The notes beneath the pieces are model-generated. The model had not been told where the DNA came from. It made no database searches and saw only the letters and a program-made list of their open reading frames with translations. Source: Lodderomyces elongisporus (taxonomy: Eukaryota; Ascomycota; Pichiomycetes; Serinales; Debaryomycetaceae). From it: a DNA stretch of 64,000 nucleotides. The position numbers were made by a program, and so were the translations under genes. This document shows, one piece after another, positions 1-8,890 of the stretch. The stretch covers positions 1,497,501 through 1,561,500 of the forward strand of contig NC_083673.1 in assembly GCF_030384665.1 (NCBI RefSeq). Direction: 5' to 3'. Each line of letters opens with the position of its first letter. The first letter of the stretch is position 1.

Positions 1-703
1 CGTTATCCGCTTCGTCTGTTTCGTCAAACTTATCCTCATCTTTGAGTTGCGTTGAAGGCAATGATTGGTCACTGCCTAAATTGGCAATTTCATCATCCAA
101 CTCCTTCTCTAAATCAGCATCGTTTATAGGAGCCAGGTATACAGTCGGTACCTCATTCTTAATAAGCCTGGTCATATGGTACTTCAATGTCTTGACTTTT
201 TGCTTATTCAACTGCTCAAATTCACTCCACGAATTTATCTTGCCTCCCGTATACTTGGCATACTCAAGAGTATCCTCGGAGTTCTTGAAAATATCAAACA
301 ATGCAAAAAAGTCCAACGTGGCTTTAAACTTGGCCAAAAGTGGCGCTTTCTGTTCTGCTGTATAGTGATTTAACCCAGCAAGACAAGAATTGAACAACTC
401 ATAAACAAATTTCAAAACTACTCCAAAAGACAAATTCTTATCCTTCAACACTGTATTCAAGTTCTCATCCTCTTCGCTATTCTTTGTCGCCTCCGTATCT
501 TCCAAGAGCTTGATTGTTAATCCTTCGTTTGCTTTGCTTTGCAAGTGCAATTTCTTGTCTAGTATATGCTGAAGAACTAATATCTTGCAATAAAAACTTA
601 TCACGGGCTCGATCTCATTAAGCTCGGCTGCCCTTTGAATATACGATGTAACAGTTTTGTCACTTTTGAGTTCCTCGGGAATATCAGTTCGGTCAATACC
701 CAT
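1..703 (-). CDS. VTA1: Vta1-like ESCRT/Vps4 cofactor, 3' part beyond window
   Basis: The reading frame opens at ATG 703-701 and stays open for 234 codons to the window edge, so the C-terminus is missing. The N-terminus is helical and matches the Vta1/LIP5 N-terminal tandem-MIT pattern: an IPEELKSDK start, then long helices rich in Leu/Ile (residues about 8-170). It is followed by an acidic linker rich in Asp/Glu, where the window ends. In the family a C-terminal VSL domain binds Vps4; it lies outside the window. Vta1 stimulates the Vps4 ATPase that disassembles ESCRT-III on endosomes during multivesicular body sorting. The family call rests on recalled similarity of the N-terminal half only. 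Confidence 0.78.
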   Translation of the reverse strand, partial: MGIDRTDIPEELKSDKTVTSYIQRAAELNEIEPVISFYCKILVLQHILDKKLHLQSKANEGLTIKLLEDTEATKNSEEDENLNTVLKDKNLSFGVVLKFVYELFNSCLAGLNHYTAEQKAPLLAKFKATLDFFALFDIFKNSEDTLEYAKYTGGKINSWSEFEQLNKQKVKTLKYHMTRLIKNEVPTVYLAPINDADLEKELDDEIANLGSDQSLPSTQLKDEDKFDETDEADN

Positions 704-1115
704 TGTTGTTACTGTTGTTGTTGTTGTTGTTATTACTTTCTGTGGCTGTGTTGTTTCTTTTTTTTTTGGCAAATCCAATTGATGAGCGTATATATGAAAT
801 TGTATATTTAATTGTAATTGTACCTGAGTGTGTCTGTGTGTCCGTATTTGAAAGTGTGAATCTAAGTCTGAGTCTGATTCTCTTGAGTTTGTGCAATTGT
901 TATCTCCAATGGTGGTTTTTCCCGTGGCTGTCGCGCTAGAAAATCACCACGCCATAATGTTGGGGGGGGGGGGAAACGATTAACAAAAAGATAAAAAAAA
1001 GGAATGTTTCTCCTCGCACTTCCTCCTCACACTGACTGAAATTCTCTCTTAGAAGCGATTTCCTTTAGATAGCAAAGAATTGTAAATGACTTTTTCTTAT
1101 ACATACAAACATACA

Positions 1116-1140
<25 letters not shown>
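1116..1140. repeat. (CA)n microsatellite
   Basis: About 12 CA units in the VTA1 upstream region, followed by a degenerate continuation (TATACACACA). Confidence 0.9.
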
Positions 1141-1150
<10 letters not shown>

Positions 1151-1583
1151 ATCTAATAAACACTCCCTAGCAAGTTATTAAGCTTTAATCTTTGGATACA
1201 AAAAAGAGAGGATAAAAAGAAGAAAAAGAAGAAAAGAAATCGTCAACTTAGTGATAGTATAGGAAATTGTCTGGTTATGAAAAAGAAAACTTGGTTGCAA
1301 AAATTACATATTAGAACTGTATTTTTTCTCCTCTCCTCTACTTTTTCTTCTATTTTTCGGTCGAATTTGAGTTGAAAAAAAAATTTAGTTTGTCAGAAAT
1401 ATCCGGTCATCAAGATAATACCGTCCTTATAGCATGGACACAATCAAGTAGATTAATAAACTAACTCTACAAACCGCACTTTTAGACATGATGAAGATAA
1501 TTTTGAATCTGAAAGTATATCGAGATATAAAAGGTATAGAAAATTATATGATGCACTCCGACCTTCTTACCATGCGAGAGAGA

Positions 1584-1591
1584 TCACGTGA
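1584..1591. promoter_or_regulatory. TCACGTGA palindrome, possible Cbf1-type site
   Basis: A perfect 8-bp palindrome with the CACGTG core recognised by Cbf1/bHLH factors in yeasts. It lies about 880 bp upstream of VTA1. The match is visible; occupancy is inference. Confidence 0.35.
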
Positions 1592-2144
1592 GAGAGAAGA
1601 GGTCATCCAAAAAAAAAAAAGATGCGCTATATTTCTGTAAAACAAATTCAGAACATCTCTGAAATAATTTTAAATTGGTGTTTTAAACCAACACCACGAG
1701 TTTATAAATTTTATTGAAACTGCTTCAATCAGTATAAACAAGGATAGGTTTGACTTTAATACTTGTTAAAGACTTAAAAAGAGATTTTTGTTCTTTACCT
1801 CTTTCTAGACCACTTTTATTTCACTACTTAATTCCTTTTCTTATCACTTTGTAAGCTCAACTCTTGAGGAGAGAGAAAGGGGGGGGGGAGGGAGAGAGAT
1901 GTCAGAGTATCCCAGTATTCTGGAATATGAAAGACTTCAAGGTCAAGCCAATTGCCACTTTCTTCTTGTTTTTGCAATTGTATTCTTTTGCAAAGCCTAG
2001 TAAATACTTAGCAATTACTCATACATGTTTTGCATTCATCCGTATAGCTATATATGCATATATTGCATATATATATATATTTACATATATGTACATACAT
2101 ATAGAAAAGCGTGTTTCATTCCTCGATAGCTTTTGCAGTTCACT

Positions 2145-2639
2145 TTAGTTTTTGACTTCAGACAGACTGGTCTCTTTCCCACCATTTATAAAGTCACCTT
2201 CATCCAACTCTGGCATCCTCAAAATGACACGTTCTTCGTTCTCTGCCTCCTTCTGCAAAAGCTTCAAGATCTTGGAGTCTTCCCACTTCTTTGGTAATGG
2301 AGTTGTGTCATAGTTTTTCGTGGCCCAGTAATATATATCCCAATCGGCTTCGTCCAAAAGCTTATCGTATTCATCCAACTCCTCCATGGTCATTTGCTTG
2401 AGATACTTTTTGGCAAAACGGCTGAGTAGCAAGTCACTCTCAAGGATCCCCCTTTTTCTTGACTGGTATACTAATCTAGCACGTTTCACGTCGATAGTTT
2501 CTCCTGTCCTTTCAATAGGGGAGATTCTCATGTGCAATGTTGGATCAATAGGTGGGTTCTGCGGCTTTCCATAGTTGGCAAGACGTGCTGTTGTGTTTGT
2601 AAAAGTTCTCACAGAGAACCTAAAGTTCTTGGACATCAT
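2145..2639 (-). CDS. SDH5: Succinate dehydrogenase assembly factor 2 (flavinylation factor)
   Basis: A 164-residue protein of the SdhE/SDHAF2 family (yeast Sdh5/Emi5). The first ~25 residues are Ser/Thr/Arg-rich without acids, as in a mitochondrial matrix presequence. The core has [20 protein letters not shown] (about 53-72), the family signature with the RGxxE element, and then [18 protein letters not shown], another hallmark. It promotes covalent FAD attachment to the Sdh1 flavoprotein of complex II in the mitochondrial matrix. Two ATGs in tandem (2639 and 2636) could both start translation. It is divergent from FRQ1 with a 516-bp intergene. Confidence 0.96.
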   Translation of the reverse strand: MMSKNFRFSVRTFTNTTARLANYGKPQNPPIDPTLHMRISPIERTGETIDVKRARLVYQSRKRGILESDLLLSRFAKKYLKQMTMEELDEYDKLLDEADWDIYYWATKNYDTTPLPKKWEDSKILKLLQKEAENEERVILRMPELDEGDFINGGKETSLSEVKN

Positions 2640-3155
2640 CTTAGTATTCTTGTTGGCACTGTAAAGATTTACAACTTTTCAACTTCACAACTTGGCTAAG
2701 AGAAATAAAGTGTAGACGTGGTAGGTATACAGTGAAATTTAAATCAGTGCGAGAGAAGCAAAGTGAAGTGTATGTGTACGCCCCACACACTCGCCCGCAA
2801 ATACCCACACAAATGTACACACAAATGTACACACAAATGTACACACAAATATACACACCACGTACACATGCTGACTAGATAGAGAGAACAAAAAAGAGGA
2901 AAGAAAAAAAAAAGCCAGCGCGAAAGGAACCCAAACACAACTTCACAAAGCAATTTATAGCTACATCAAAATTGAATTCAACTTTGAATTCAACGTTTAC
3001 CTTTCCATCTACATCAATAATTAACGTACTATTTACCCACCATCATATCTATCTGCTTCTACTTTATTTTCCTTTCCTTCTTTTTTTTTTTTTTTTTCCC
3101 TCAGATTTTTGCCTGCACTAGCATAATATATAAAAGAAGGAAGAACTAAACAGAA
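2640..3155. other. SDH5/FRQ1 divergent intergenic region
   Basis: A shared 516-bp promoter region. It contains a roughly 12-bp tandem repeat of ACACAAATGT units (about 2805-2856), poly(A), a direct repeat of GAATTCAACTTTGAATTCAA type near 2973-2993, and a long T tract (3078-3098) just upstream of a TATATAAA-like sequence close to the FRQ1 start. Confidence 0.6.
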
Positions 3156-3731
3156 ATGGGAAAGTCAGTTTCTAAATTATCAAAAGAAGACTTGAAAAAG
3201 CTTCGGGACGCAACTTATTTTGACAAACGAGAGCTTCAGCAATGGTACAAGGGTTTTTTACGAGATTGCCCTTCGGGACAACTATCAGAAGAGGAGTTTG
3301 CAAAAGTCTATAAACAATTTTTTCCATTTGGCGACCCAACCGAATACTGTCACTACTTATTCCAGGTGTTTGACTTGGATAGCCTGAAATACATTGACTT
3401 TAAAGAGTTTATAGTTGCATTGAGCATTGCGAGCCGAGGGAGTGAACAACAGAAAATCAAGTGGAGTTTCCAATTGTATGATTACAGAAAGACAGGACGG
3501 CTACGCTATAGCGATATCTTACCGATTGTTCGTGCAACATACGCAATGATTGGTCCTATGGTGTCCTTACCGGATGATGAAAAGACACCTGAGCTTCGAT
3601 CCGAAAAATGGTTCAAATTGCTTAATAAGAATAAGGATACAGACGAAATAACTTTGGCCGACTTTACAAAGTTGGCGAAGCTTGATCCGGGTATCATGAA
3701 CTCGTTAAATACATATGAGGGTTTAGTATAG
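3156..3731 (+). CDS. FRQ1: Frequenin / NCS-1 family calcium sensor
   Basis: A 191-residue protein, close in length to yeast Frq1 (190). It starts MGKSVSKLSK, giving Gly2 in a likely N-myristoylation context. Residues 34-43 (GFLRDCPSGQ) are the family's non-binding first EF-hand. EF2 (residues 73-84) reads DLDSLKYIDFKE; its fifth position is encoded by CTG, i.e. Ser if CUG is Ser, which restores a ligand. EF3 (DYRKTGRLRYSD) has Arg at position 3, and EF4 (around NKNKDTDEIT) is out of register, so both look impaired. Frequenin activates the phosphatidylinositol 4-kinase Pik1 at the Golgi. Identity is strong across the length, but the damaged EF3/EF4 leave open a divergent paralogue. Confidence 0.88.
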   Translation: MGKSVSKLSKEDLKKLRDATYFDKRELQQWYKGFLRDCPSGQLSEEEFAKVYKQFFPFGDPTEYCHYLFQVFDLDSLKYIDFKEFIVALSIASRGSEQQKIKWSFQLYDYRKTGRLRYSDILPIVRATYAMIGPMVSLPDDEKTPELRSEKWFKLLNKNKDTDEITLADFTKLAKLDPGIMNSLNTYEGLV

Positions 3732-3844
3732 TCTACGAAACAAGTCTTAATCATTGCTCTGGACGGAAAAAAAAATACGTAAAGTTTATTTTAAAAAGAA
3801 GAAGCTAAATCTCTACTGTCCCGTTACTATTCCTCAACCATTCC

Positions 3845-3900
3845 TCTACTGCTCCTCTACTGCCCCTATCCTACCTCTCTACTGCCCCTCTACTGCTTCT
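3845..3900. repeat. CTCTACTGCCC-type tandem repeat at SWI6 3' end
   Basis: Degenerate 10-12 bp units containing CTCTACTGC run through the FRQ1-SWI6 convergent junction. They contain the SWI6 stop codon (3879-3881), so the last few SWI6 residues are repeat-encoded. Confidence 0.6.
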
Positions 3901-6323
3901 AACAACCCATCTAAAAGTTCGTCAACATCATTGATTCCAACGTGGGTGCAAATACTCACCACATTTTTGAATTTGGAGGTAAGCTCTCTATAATCCGTAA
4001 GGCTCTGCAACTCTTGCTCAAGTGTTTCGTTCATGCGTTTATATGCATTTATGCGAGCTTTCAAGATATTCGTTGGCTGCAAAGTCTTATAAACAGACTC
4101 ATCGTTTCTAAGTTCCTCTACCAGCTGGTTTTCAGCAAGCCTATCGAAAAGAGGCTTAATCAAGAATGGCTCATCAGCATCATAGTGCTCATTTTCATTG
4201 AACGGTATCTCGTTACCTCCAGCTGATTCTTGTCTCGACATGGTTATTTTATCAGCGACATTTGCAGCTTGGAGCTTGAGGTTGTCCAAAGTGGCAAGGT
4301 TATCGGCAAGCTTCTTTGTTTGAAACCTATTGTTTGCGGTTACTATTGTTATATCGTGTAACTCCTGATTCAACGCTTTGATGTGTTCCTTTTTGGAATT
4401 AAGTATCGACGAGTATTCATGCTCAGTATTTGCAAGTAAATGCTGGAGGTTCTGAAACAATTTGGACGCAAACGACCCTTTCCCACTCTCATCGTTATCA
4501 TTTTTAGTTGCGAGTGCATTACCACCATTACCACTCTCATCGTTATCATTTTTAGTTGCGAGTGCATTACCACCATTACCACTACCACTAGTGCTCGTAG
4601 CGGTAGCGGTAGCAGTAACTGATATTTGCTCTGGTTCCTCGGGTTCAGGAAGAACAGAACCATTTATAAGGGTCTGCTCATCCAATATCTCTTGATGGGT
4701 GCGCACCAAATCAAAAATGTGTTCTTGGTAGTTCAGTTCAGCAGCAACATTCAAAATCTCAAAATCCAGACATTTGATATGCAACTTATTTGGAATCGAA
4801 GCATCTGCACCCATTTCCATCAACAACTTCACAAACCATTTATCTTCCCTTTCAACTGCAATGTGCAATGCTGTCATCCCATGCTCATCTTGCGCATTCA
4901 AGATTAATTTCTTAAAAGCCTTCAATATGGGCCCTCCCTGCTGGTAAATATACTCACAAAGTGCAGAAGAGTAAAAAACATAACTATCGGTTCCTCCAAT
5001 TTGCAAAGCCAAATGATGCAAAATGGTCCTATTCCCATTATCGAGCAACCAGATATTCGAATGCAACCAGTTTTTCAAAAGATCGCTGAAATTCCCATTT
5101 TCCATTGCGTTGGTGACTTTAACACACGCAACTAGAGGCGACTCACCCAAATCATTACCCCTGGTTGGCGATACTAATTCTAAAGTGATCAAAGACGAAA
5201 CAAGACTCAGCGAGGCAAGAGTTGCCGCAAAATGGAGCGCAGTTTGGCCCTTTTGATCCAATGGTATATCTTTCAAATTTTCAAGGCGGTAATCCCCAGA
5301 TAACGATGCAAACTCCTTTTGAATCTCCTCCGGGGAGACTCCACCAGCAAGCTCCTCATCTTTCTTAAACACACGACCATACACTCCTTTCACTGCATTC
5401 ACAAGATGCAATTGACTATCGTTTATCATGCAAGGTGGTAAAGTATGGGTAAGAAATTGAGCTCCTTCGGGGATATTAGTAGCTGGGATTCCAGAAACAT
5501 TACTCTGCAACAGAACTTTGCTTATCAGAAGTTCTCCAACTTTCTGTTTCTTCAACGGAGACCCAATGGAAGTGTTGAACCCGCCATCTTCAGCATCAGT
5601 ATCTAAAACCCTTTTTTTATATTTTGGAAGGGAATCATAGTCATGTACATCAATAAGAAATAATTCCTTTGTCAAGTCGTAAAGATCAAACTTCAACACA
5701 ATCCTGACAGCCATATCATATGGGACCCATACACCTCTAACAGCAGAATTTTCGTGGTTTTCAAGATTGAGAATCCTGGGTTGGTTATTGCTACTACTAC
5801 TACTACTACTACTATTACTGTTGTTGTTGTAGTGGTAGTTGCTGCTATTGTTGAAAATGGTGGTGTTATTGTTATTGCTATGGTTATGGTTATGATTATG
5901 GTTATTATTGCTAATGTTGTTGTGATTATGTGTAATGGCATTGTTATTATTGTGCGACAGCGAAATACTGGCTTCTAGGCTCGACAAAACACTATTCTTG
6001 AGGAAATTGTTTGCCTGCTGTTTCGAAAGTATTTTGAGTTCCTGAAGAATGTTGATTAGCTGACTAACGTTGACATACGAATCTTGTACCCTTCTTAGTA
6101 CGAAAATCTCTGTTACATTACCAGTGATAGTGGTAATATTGGTATCAGTGTTCTCAAGATTTTCCAAAGATTCACCAAGCCGGATGGTCAATTGAATCAT
6201 CTTTGTGCCCGCATGGACAGCAGAGTTCACTTCTGTCGAGTACATTGCATTGATATGAGTATCATTCAACCGTTGTTGAATGGAGTTGGTTGTTAAATCT
6301 CCAATGTTCAAAGGCGAGTCCAT
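3879..6323 (-). CDS. SWI6: Swi6-like ankyrin-repeat cofactor of SBF/MBF
   Basis: An 814-residue protein, near the 803 of yeast Swi6. Residues about 70-115 (TEIFVLRRVQDSYVNVSQLI) form a degenerate APSES-like domain. A His/Asn/Ser-rich low-complexity stretch follows (about 125-182), then a conserved block WVPYDMAVRIVLKFDL. Ankyrin repeats lie at about 360-530 (GQTALHFAA, NRTILHHLA, GMTALHIAVERED), followed by an acidic/Ser linker and a coiled-coil C-terminus that in the family binds Swi4 or Mbp1. Swi6 is the shared regulatory subunit of the G1/S factors SBF and MBF in the nucleus. A 16-residue block (GNGGNALATKNDNDES) is exactly duplicated in the linker. It is divergent from PRP11; the intergene has an MCB motif. 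Confidence 0.9.
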   Translation of the reverse strand: MDSPLNIGDLTTNSIQQRLNDTHINAMYSTEVNSAVHAGTKMIQLTIRLGESLENLENTDTNITTITGNVTEIFVLRRVQDSYVNVSQLINILQELKILSKQQANNFLKNSVLSSLEASISLSHNNNNAITHNHNNISNNNHNHNHNHSNNNNTTIFNNSSNYHYNNNSNSSSSSSSSNNQPRILNLENHENSAVRGVWVPYDMAVRIVLKFDLYDLTKELFLIDVHDYDSLPKYKKRVLDTDAEDGGFNTSIGSPLKKQKVGELLISKVLLQSNVSGIPATNIPEGAQFLTHTLPPCMINDSQLHLVNAVKGVYGRVFKKDEELAGGVSPEEIQKEFASLSGDYRLENLKDIPLDQKGQTALHFAATLASLSLVSSLITLELVSPTRGNDLGESPLVACVKVTNAMENGNFSDLLKNWLHSNIWLLDNGNRTILHHLALQIGGTDSYVFYSSALCEYIYQQGGPILKAFKKLILNAQDEHGMTALHIAVEREDKWFVKLLMEMGADASIPNKLHIKCLDFEILNVAAELNYQEHIFDLVRTHQEILDEQTLINGSVLPEPEEPEQISVTATATATSTSGSGNGGNALATKNDNDESGNGGNALATKNDNDESGKGSFASKLFQNLQHLLANTEHEYSSILNSKKEHIKALNQELHDITIVTANNRFQTKKLADNLATLDNLKLQAANVADKITMSRQESAGGNEIPFNENEHYDADEPFLIKPLFDRLAENQLVEELRNDESVYKTLQPTNILKARINAYKRMNETLEQELQSLTDYRELTSKFKNVVSICTHVGINDVDELLDGLLEAVEGQ
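4484..4579 (-). repeat. 48-bp perfect tandem duplication inside SWI6
   Basis: Copies at 4484-4531 and 4532-4579 look identical at every base. They encode two copies of a 16-residue Gly/Asn/Asp-rich block, and the reading frame is kept. Confidence 0.93.
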
Positions 6324-6915
6324 TTTTTAATATTTTGATCTTTCCAGGGTTGGTACTGTTTTAGATGGAAAAGGTTTTTAAACTGAATTAATCAACCGTA
6401 GAAGAAATAAAAACAACAACAACAACAACGATAACAACAACAAAGAAAAGAAAAATAGGAAAAAAAAAACACAAGCTTGATTGATACTTTGTTCAAGGTG
6501 AATGCTCAAAAAGAAAAACACTAATTAATCCTTGTATACTTTTCTTTTTTTTTTCCTTTTTGAATTAAGTGGATTTCATGAGATTCCGGGAGGGTGTGCG
6601 GGAGAGAAAAAAATAACGCGTCTAAGATAGGCAAAAAAACAGAACTGAATTTCTAGTTAGCGCCGCAGTAAGCAGTCATAGTAACAACGAGATGCTTCAA
6701 AGCGTGAATTTACCACTATCTTGTATAACTTAACTCAAGAGCACACCACATCGTTGCCAGCCCTCTTGCTTTTTTATCTTTTTATCTTTTTTTAGTTTTT
6801 CTTTTTTATTTTATTTTTATTTTTGTGAAAGAAAAACTTCCACTGTTTACAAGATTTCCAGTTAAACACTGAACGGAAAGAAGCAAAGGTATTTTATACT
6901 GAGCAAAGATTCGTT
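6324..6915. other. SWI6/PRP11 divergent intergenic region
   Basis: A 592-bp shared promoter. It holds (AAC)n near 6411-6445, several A and T tracts, an ACGCGT element, and a T-rich (TTTTTATC/TTTTTATT) stretch before PRP11. Confidence 0.6.
6616..6621. promoter_or_regulatory. MCB element (ACGCGT)
   Basis: A perfect MluI cell-cycle box, the binding core of MBF, 293 bp upstream of the SWI6 start and about 295 bp upstream of PRP11. It is the only intergenic ACGCGT noticed in the window. Function is inferred. Confidence 0.5.
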
Positions 6916-7665
6916 ATGGACTATTCTGATAGAGTCAACTCTAAAAAGGGTGCAGGAGGAATTGCGAGCAAAGAGGATGCCAACATCAGCACCAAGAGAA
7001 GGGTAAAGGAACTTTTAGCCACCCACGTCTTGGACTTGGATAATGACCCTTATGTGTTTCGAAACCATGTGGGTTTATTGGAATGCAAGCTTTGTCTCAC
7101 GACACACAACAATGAAGCCTCATACATATCCCATTTAGGAGGTAGAAAGCATCATTTGAACTTGGAGAGGAGACGAATATTAGACGAGAGGCAACGCAAG
7201 CAGCAGCAGCACGAACAGAAAATTGGCGAACAGCTATCCATAAGTAGAGTCGAGAAGCGAAGTTGGAAAAAGATTGGTCAGCCTGAATTTAAAGTGGTTA
7301 AAATACAGCATCCAGAGACTTTGAAGCTAGGTTTTCTAGTATCTGCCAAGTTTCCCAATATAGTAGCTACAAATGAACCGTTGCATCGATTTATGTCATA
7401 CTTTGAGCTTAGTTCGCGAAACCAGAACCTGATTGCAAAGTACGTTGCTTCAAAGATTCCACCAAGTGAAGATTTAAACGAAAAGGAAGAACATGAAAAC
7501 CAAGTTTTAGTCATCTCAGCCGAACCCTATGAAAACATAGCCATAGTGCTACCGAATGACCTCGAAATCGATAAGCCTCAGGATGAAGGAACAATGAGTG
7601 ATACCTTTTGGTGGTTTTGGGACAATGATACCAAAGAATATATATTGCAGTTGTTTTTCAAGTAA
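6916..7665 (+). CDS. PRP11: Splicing factor Prp11 (SF3a subunit 2)
   Basis: A 249-residue protein. It opens MDYSDRVNSKKGAGGIAS, the near-invariant SF3A2/Prp11 N-terminus. A matrin-type C2H2 zinc finger follows (Cys57, Cys60, His73, His79; motif LECKLCLTTHN through SHLGGRKHH). The C-terminal half has the conserved PEFKVVKIQHPETLKLG block and a DTFWWFWDNDTKEYILQLFF end. Prp11 belongs to the SF3a complex of the U2 snRNP and helps U2 bind the branch site in the nucleus. The length is close to yeast Prp11 (266). The ATG is the first in frame and fits the conserved N-terminus. Confidence 0.97.
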   Translation: MDYSDRVNSKKGAGGIASKEDANISTKRRVKELLATHVLDLDNDPYVFRNHVGLLECKLCLTTHNNEASYISHLGGRKHHLNLERRRILDERQRKQQQHEQKIGEQLSISRVEKRSWKKIGQPEFKVVKIQHPETLKLGFLVSAKFPNIVATNEPLHRFMSYFELSSRNQNLIAKYVASKIPPSEDLNEKEEHENQVLVISAEPYENIAIVLPNDLEIDKPQDEGTMSDTFWWFWDNDTKEYILQLFFK

Positions 7666-8890
7666 GAATAGGATTATAGAAAACTTTCTCGATGCTTATG
7701 GAAAAGGATCAGAAAGGATGAAGAGAAAGAAAATTAGATGAAATAATGGAAGGTGGAAGAAGGCTTTGCCGTACGTCCACACGGGACGTGTGCTGCAGAA
7801 TCCATAGAGGATGTCTAGAAGAGAAGCAAAAAAGTATAAGCGAGGCTTTCAGTCTTTCAGTCTTTTAGGCTCTGTAATTTTTTCTGTTTTTCTCTTCTAT
7901 TTATGTATAAATATATACTTATATTCTCTTACTTTTTTTTCGTTTTTTTTTATTTTTATTTTTGCTTTTTCTGCTTTTTAGCTATACCGTGAACTTTGGA
8001 TTTCAATTTACGCAATTTCCTCCGTCTACTATGTTACGGAGCAAAGTAATATCTCATTTGTTGCGTGTATTTGTTTGCAATTGACGATGTGGATATGTCG
8101 TTAGATGCTACAAAGTTGGTGGCTTTTTGTCCTCACTCTTTGTTGTAGTAGTTCTAATCCAACTTGTAGAGGTTTTCCTTTGCAAATATTCCAACTCACC
8201 TTCTGGAGAGTAACCATAACATAATAAAAAGAGACGAGAGCTTTGTGAGACTACTATAATGTATATACTTTTGAGCGAACTTGTCGTCGACGCTATTAAT
8301 AGTATACTTGTTAATACTGCCGTTACCGTTGAGCTAAACTATTTCCATTTCTCTCGTTCTCTTTCTCTTTCTCTCTCGTTCTCTTTCTCTTTGTCTTTTT
8401 TTTTTTTCCTTTTAATTTTTCTTTTTCCCACTGTTAATGCTATTATTACTACTAGCAGATGACCTCATAATTGTGCATTTTCTCACTCGGAACAATCTCT
8501 ATTGTGTAAAGATAATTTTTCTTTTTTTTTCGGCCCACAAACAACAGGAAATATATATACGCTTCCTGAAAATGGAGTTGAGGGCCACTCCAAAATTTTA
8601 CTTTTGAAAAGAACCAGATTTGTTCTTTTTTTTTTTTTTTTCTAAATTCTTTTTTAATTTTTTTTTACCAGTATAGAACAATTTTCAAAGAGGGAAGAAA
8701 ACTACATTGTGAAAGATTCTTTTCTTGATTGATATACTGATACACTGATACATCGATATATTGATAAACTGTTGTATTGATTGTTTGATTATTTGATTGG
8801 TTGATTGATTAATCAATTAATTTGATTTTGAATAAGAGCATAAACAAAAGCTGCCACCACTACCCATCGCACCTACCTTGATAAATATTG
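7666..8890. other. Intergenic region PRP11-TPK1
   Basis: About 1.2 kb with no credible gene. It contains a compact inverted repeat (7778-7792, CACACG GGA CGTGTG) about 110 bp after PRP11, a (TCTCTTTC)n pyrimidine tract (8350-8400), long T runs, and a run of TGAT/TTGATT-type short repeats (8725-8830) just upstream of TPK1. The small frame at 8259-8462 is pyrimidine-repeat noise. Confidence 0.65.
7778..7792. terminator. Short GC-rich hairpin downstream of PRP11
   Basis: CACACG and CGTGTG flank a 3-nt GGA loop; an overlapping alternative pairs ACGTCC with GGACGT. It lies in the likely 3' untranslated or terminator region of PRP11. Its role is unknown, and pairing by chance is possible. Confidence 0.25.

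Larger units (their letters stand above)
704..2144. other. Intergenic region VTA1-SDH5
   Basis: This gene-free 1.4 kb holds the VTA1 promoter and the SDH5 3' flank. It contains a GTT/TTG-rich tract at the VTA1 start, a 12-G run (962-973), a (CA)n microsatellite (1116-1140), a TCACGTGA motif (1584-1591), a GA/G-rich tract near 1865-1900 and (TA)n-rich DNA at 2045-2100. The open frame at 1864-2148 is low complexity and looks random. Confidence 0.7.

Noticed and set aside
1864..2148. 94-codon frame downstream of SDH5
   Set aside because: Its start lies in a GA/G-rich repeat and most of the rest is TA-repeat; no homology is recognised.
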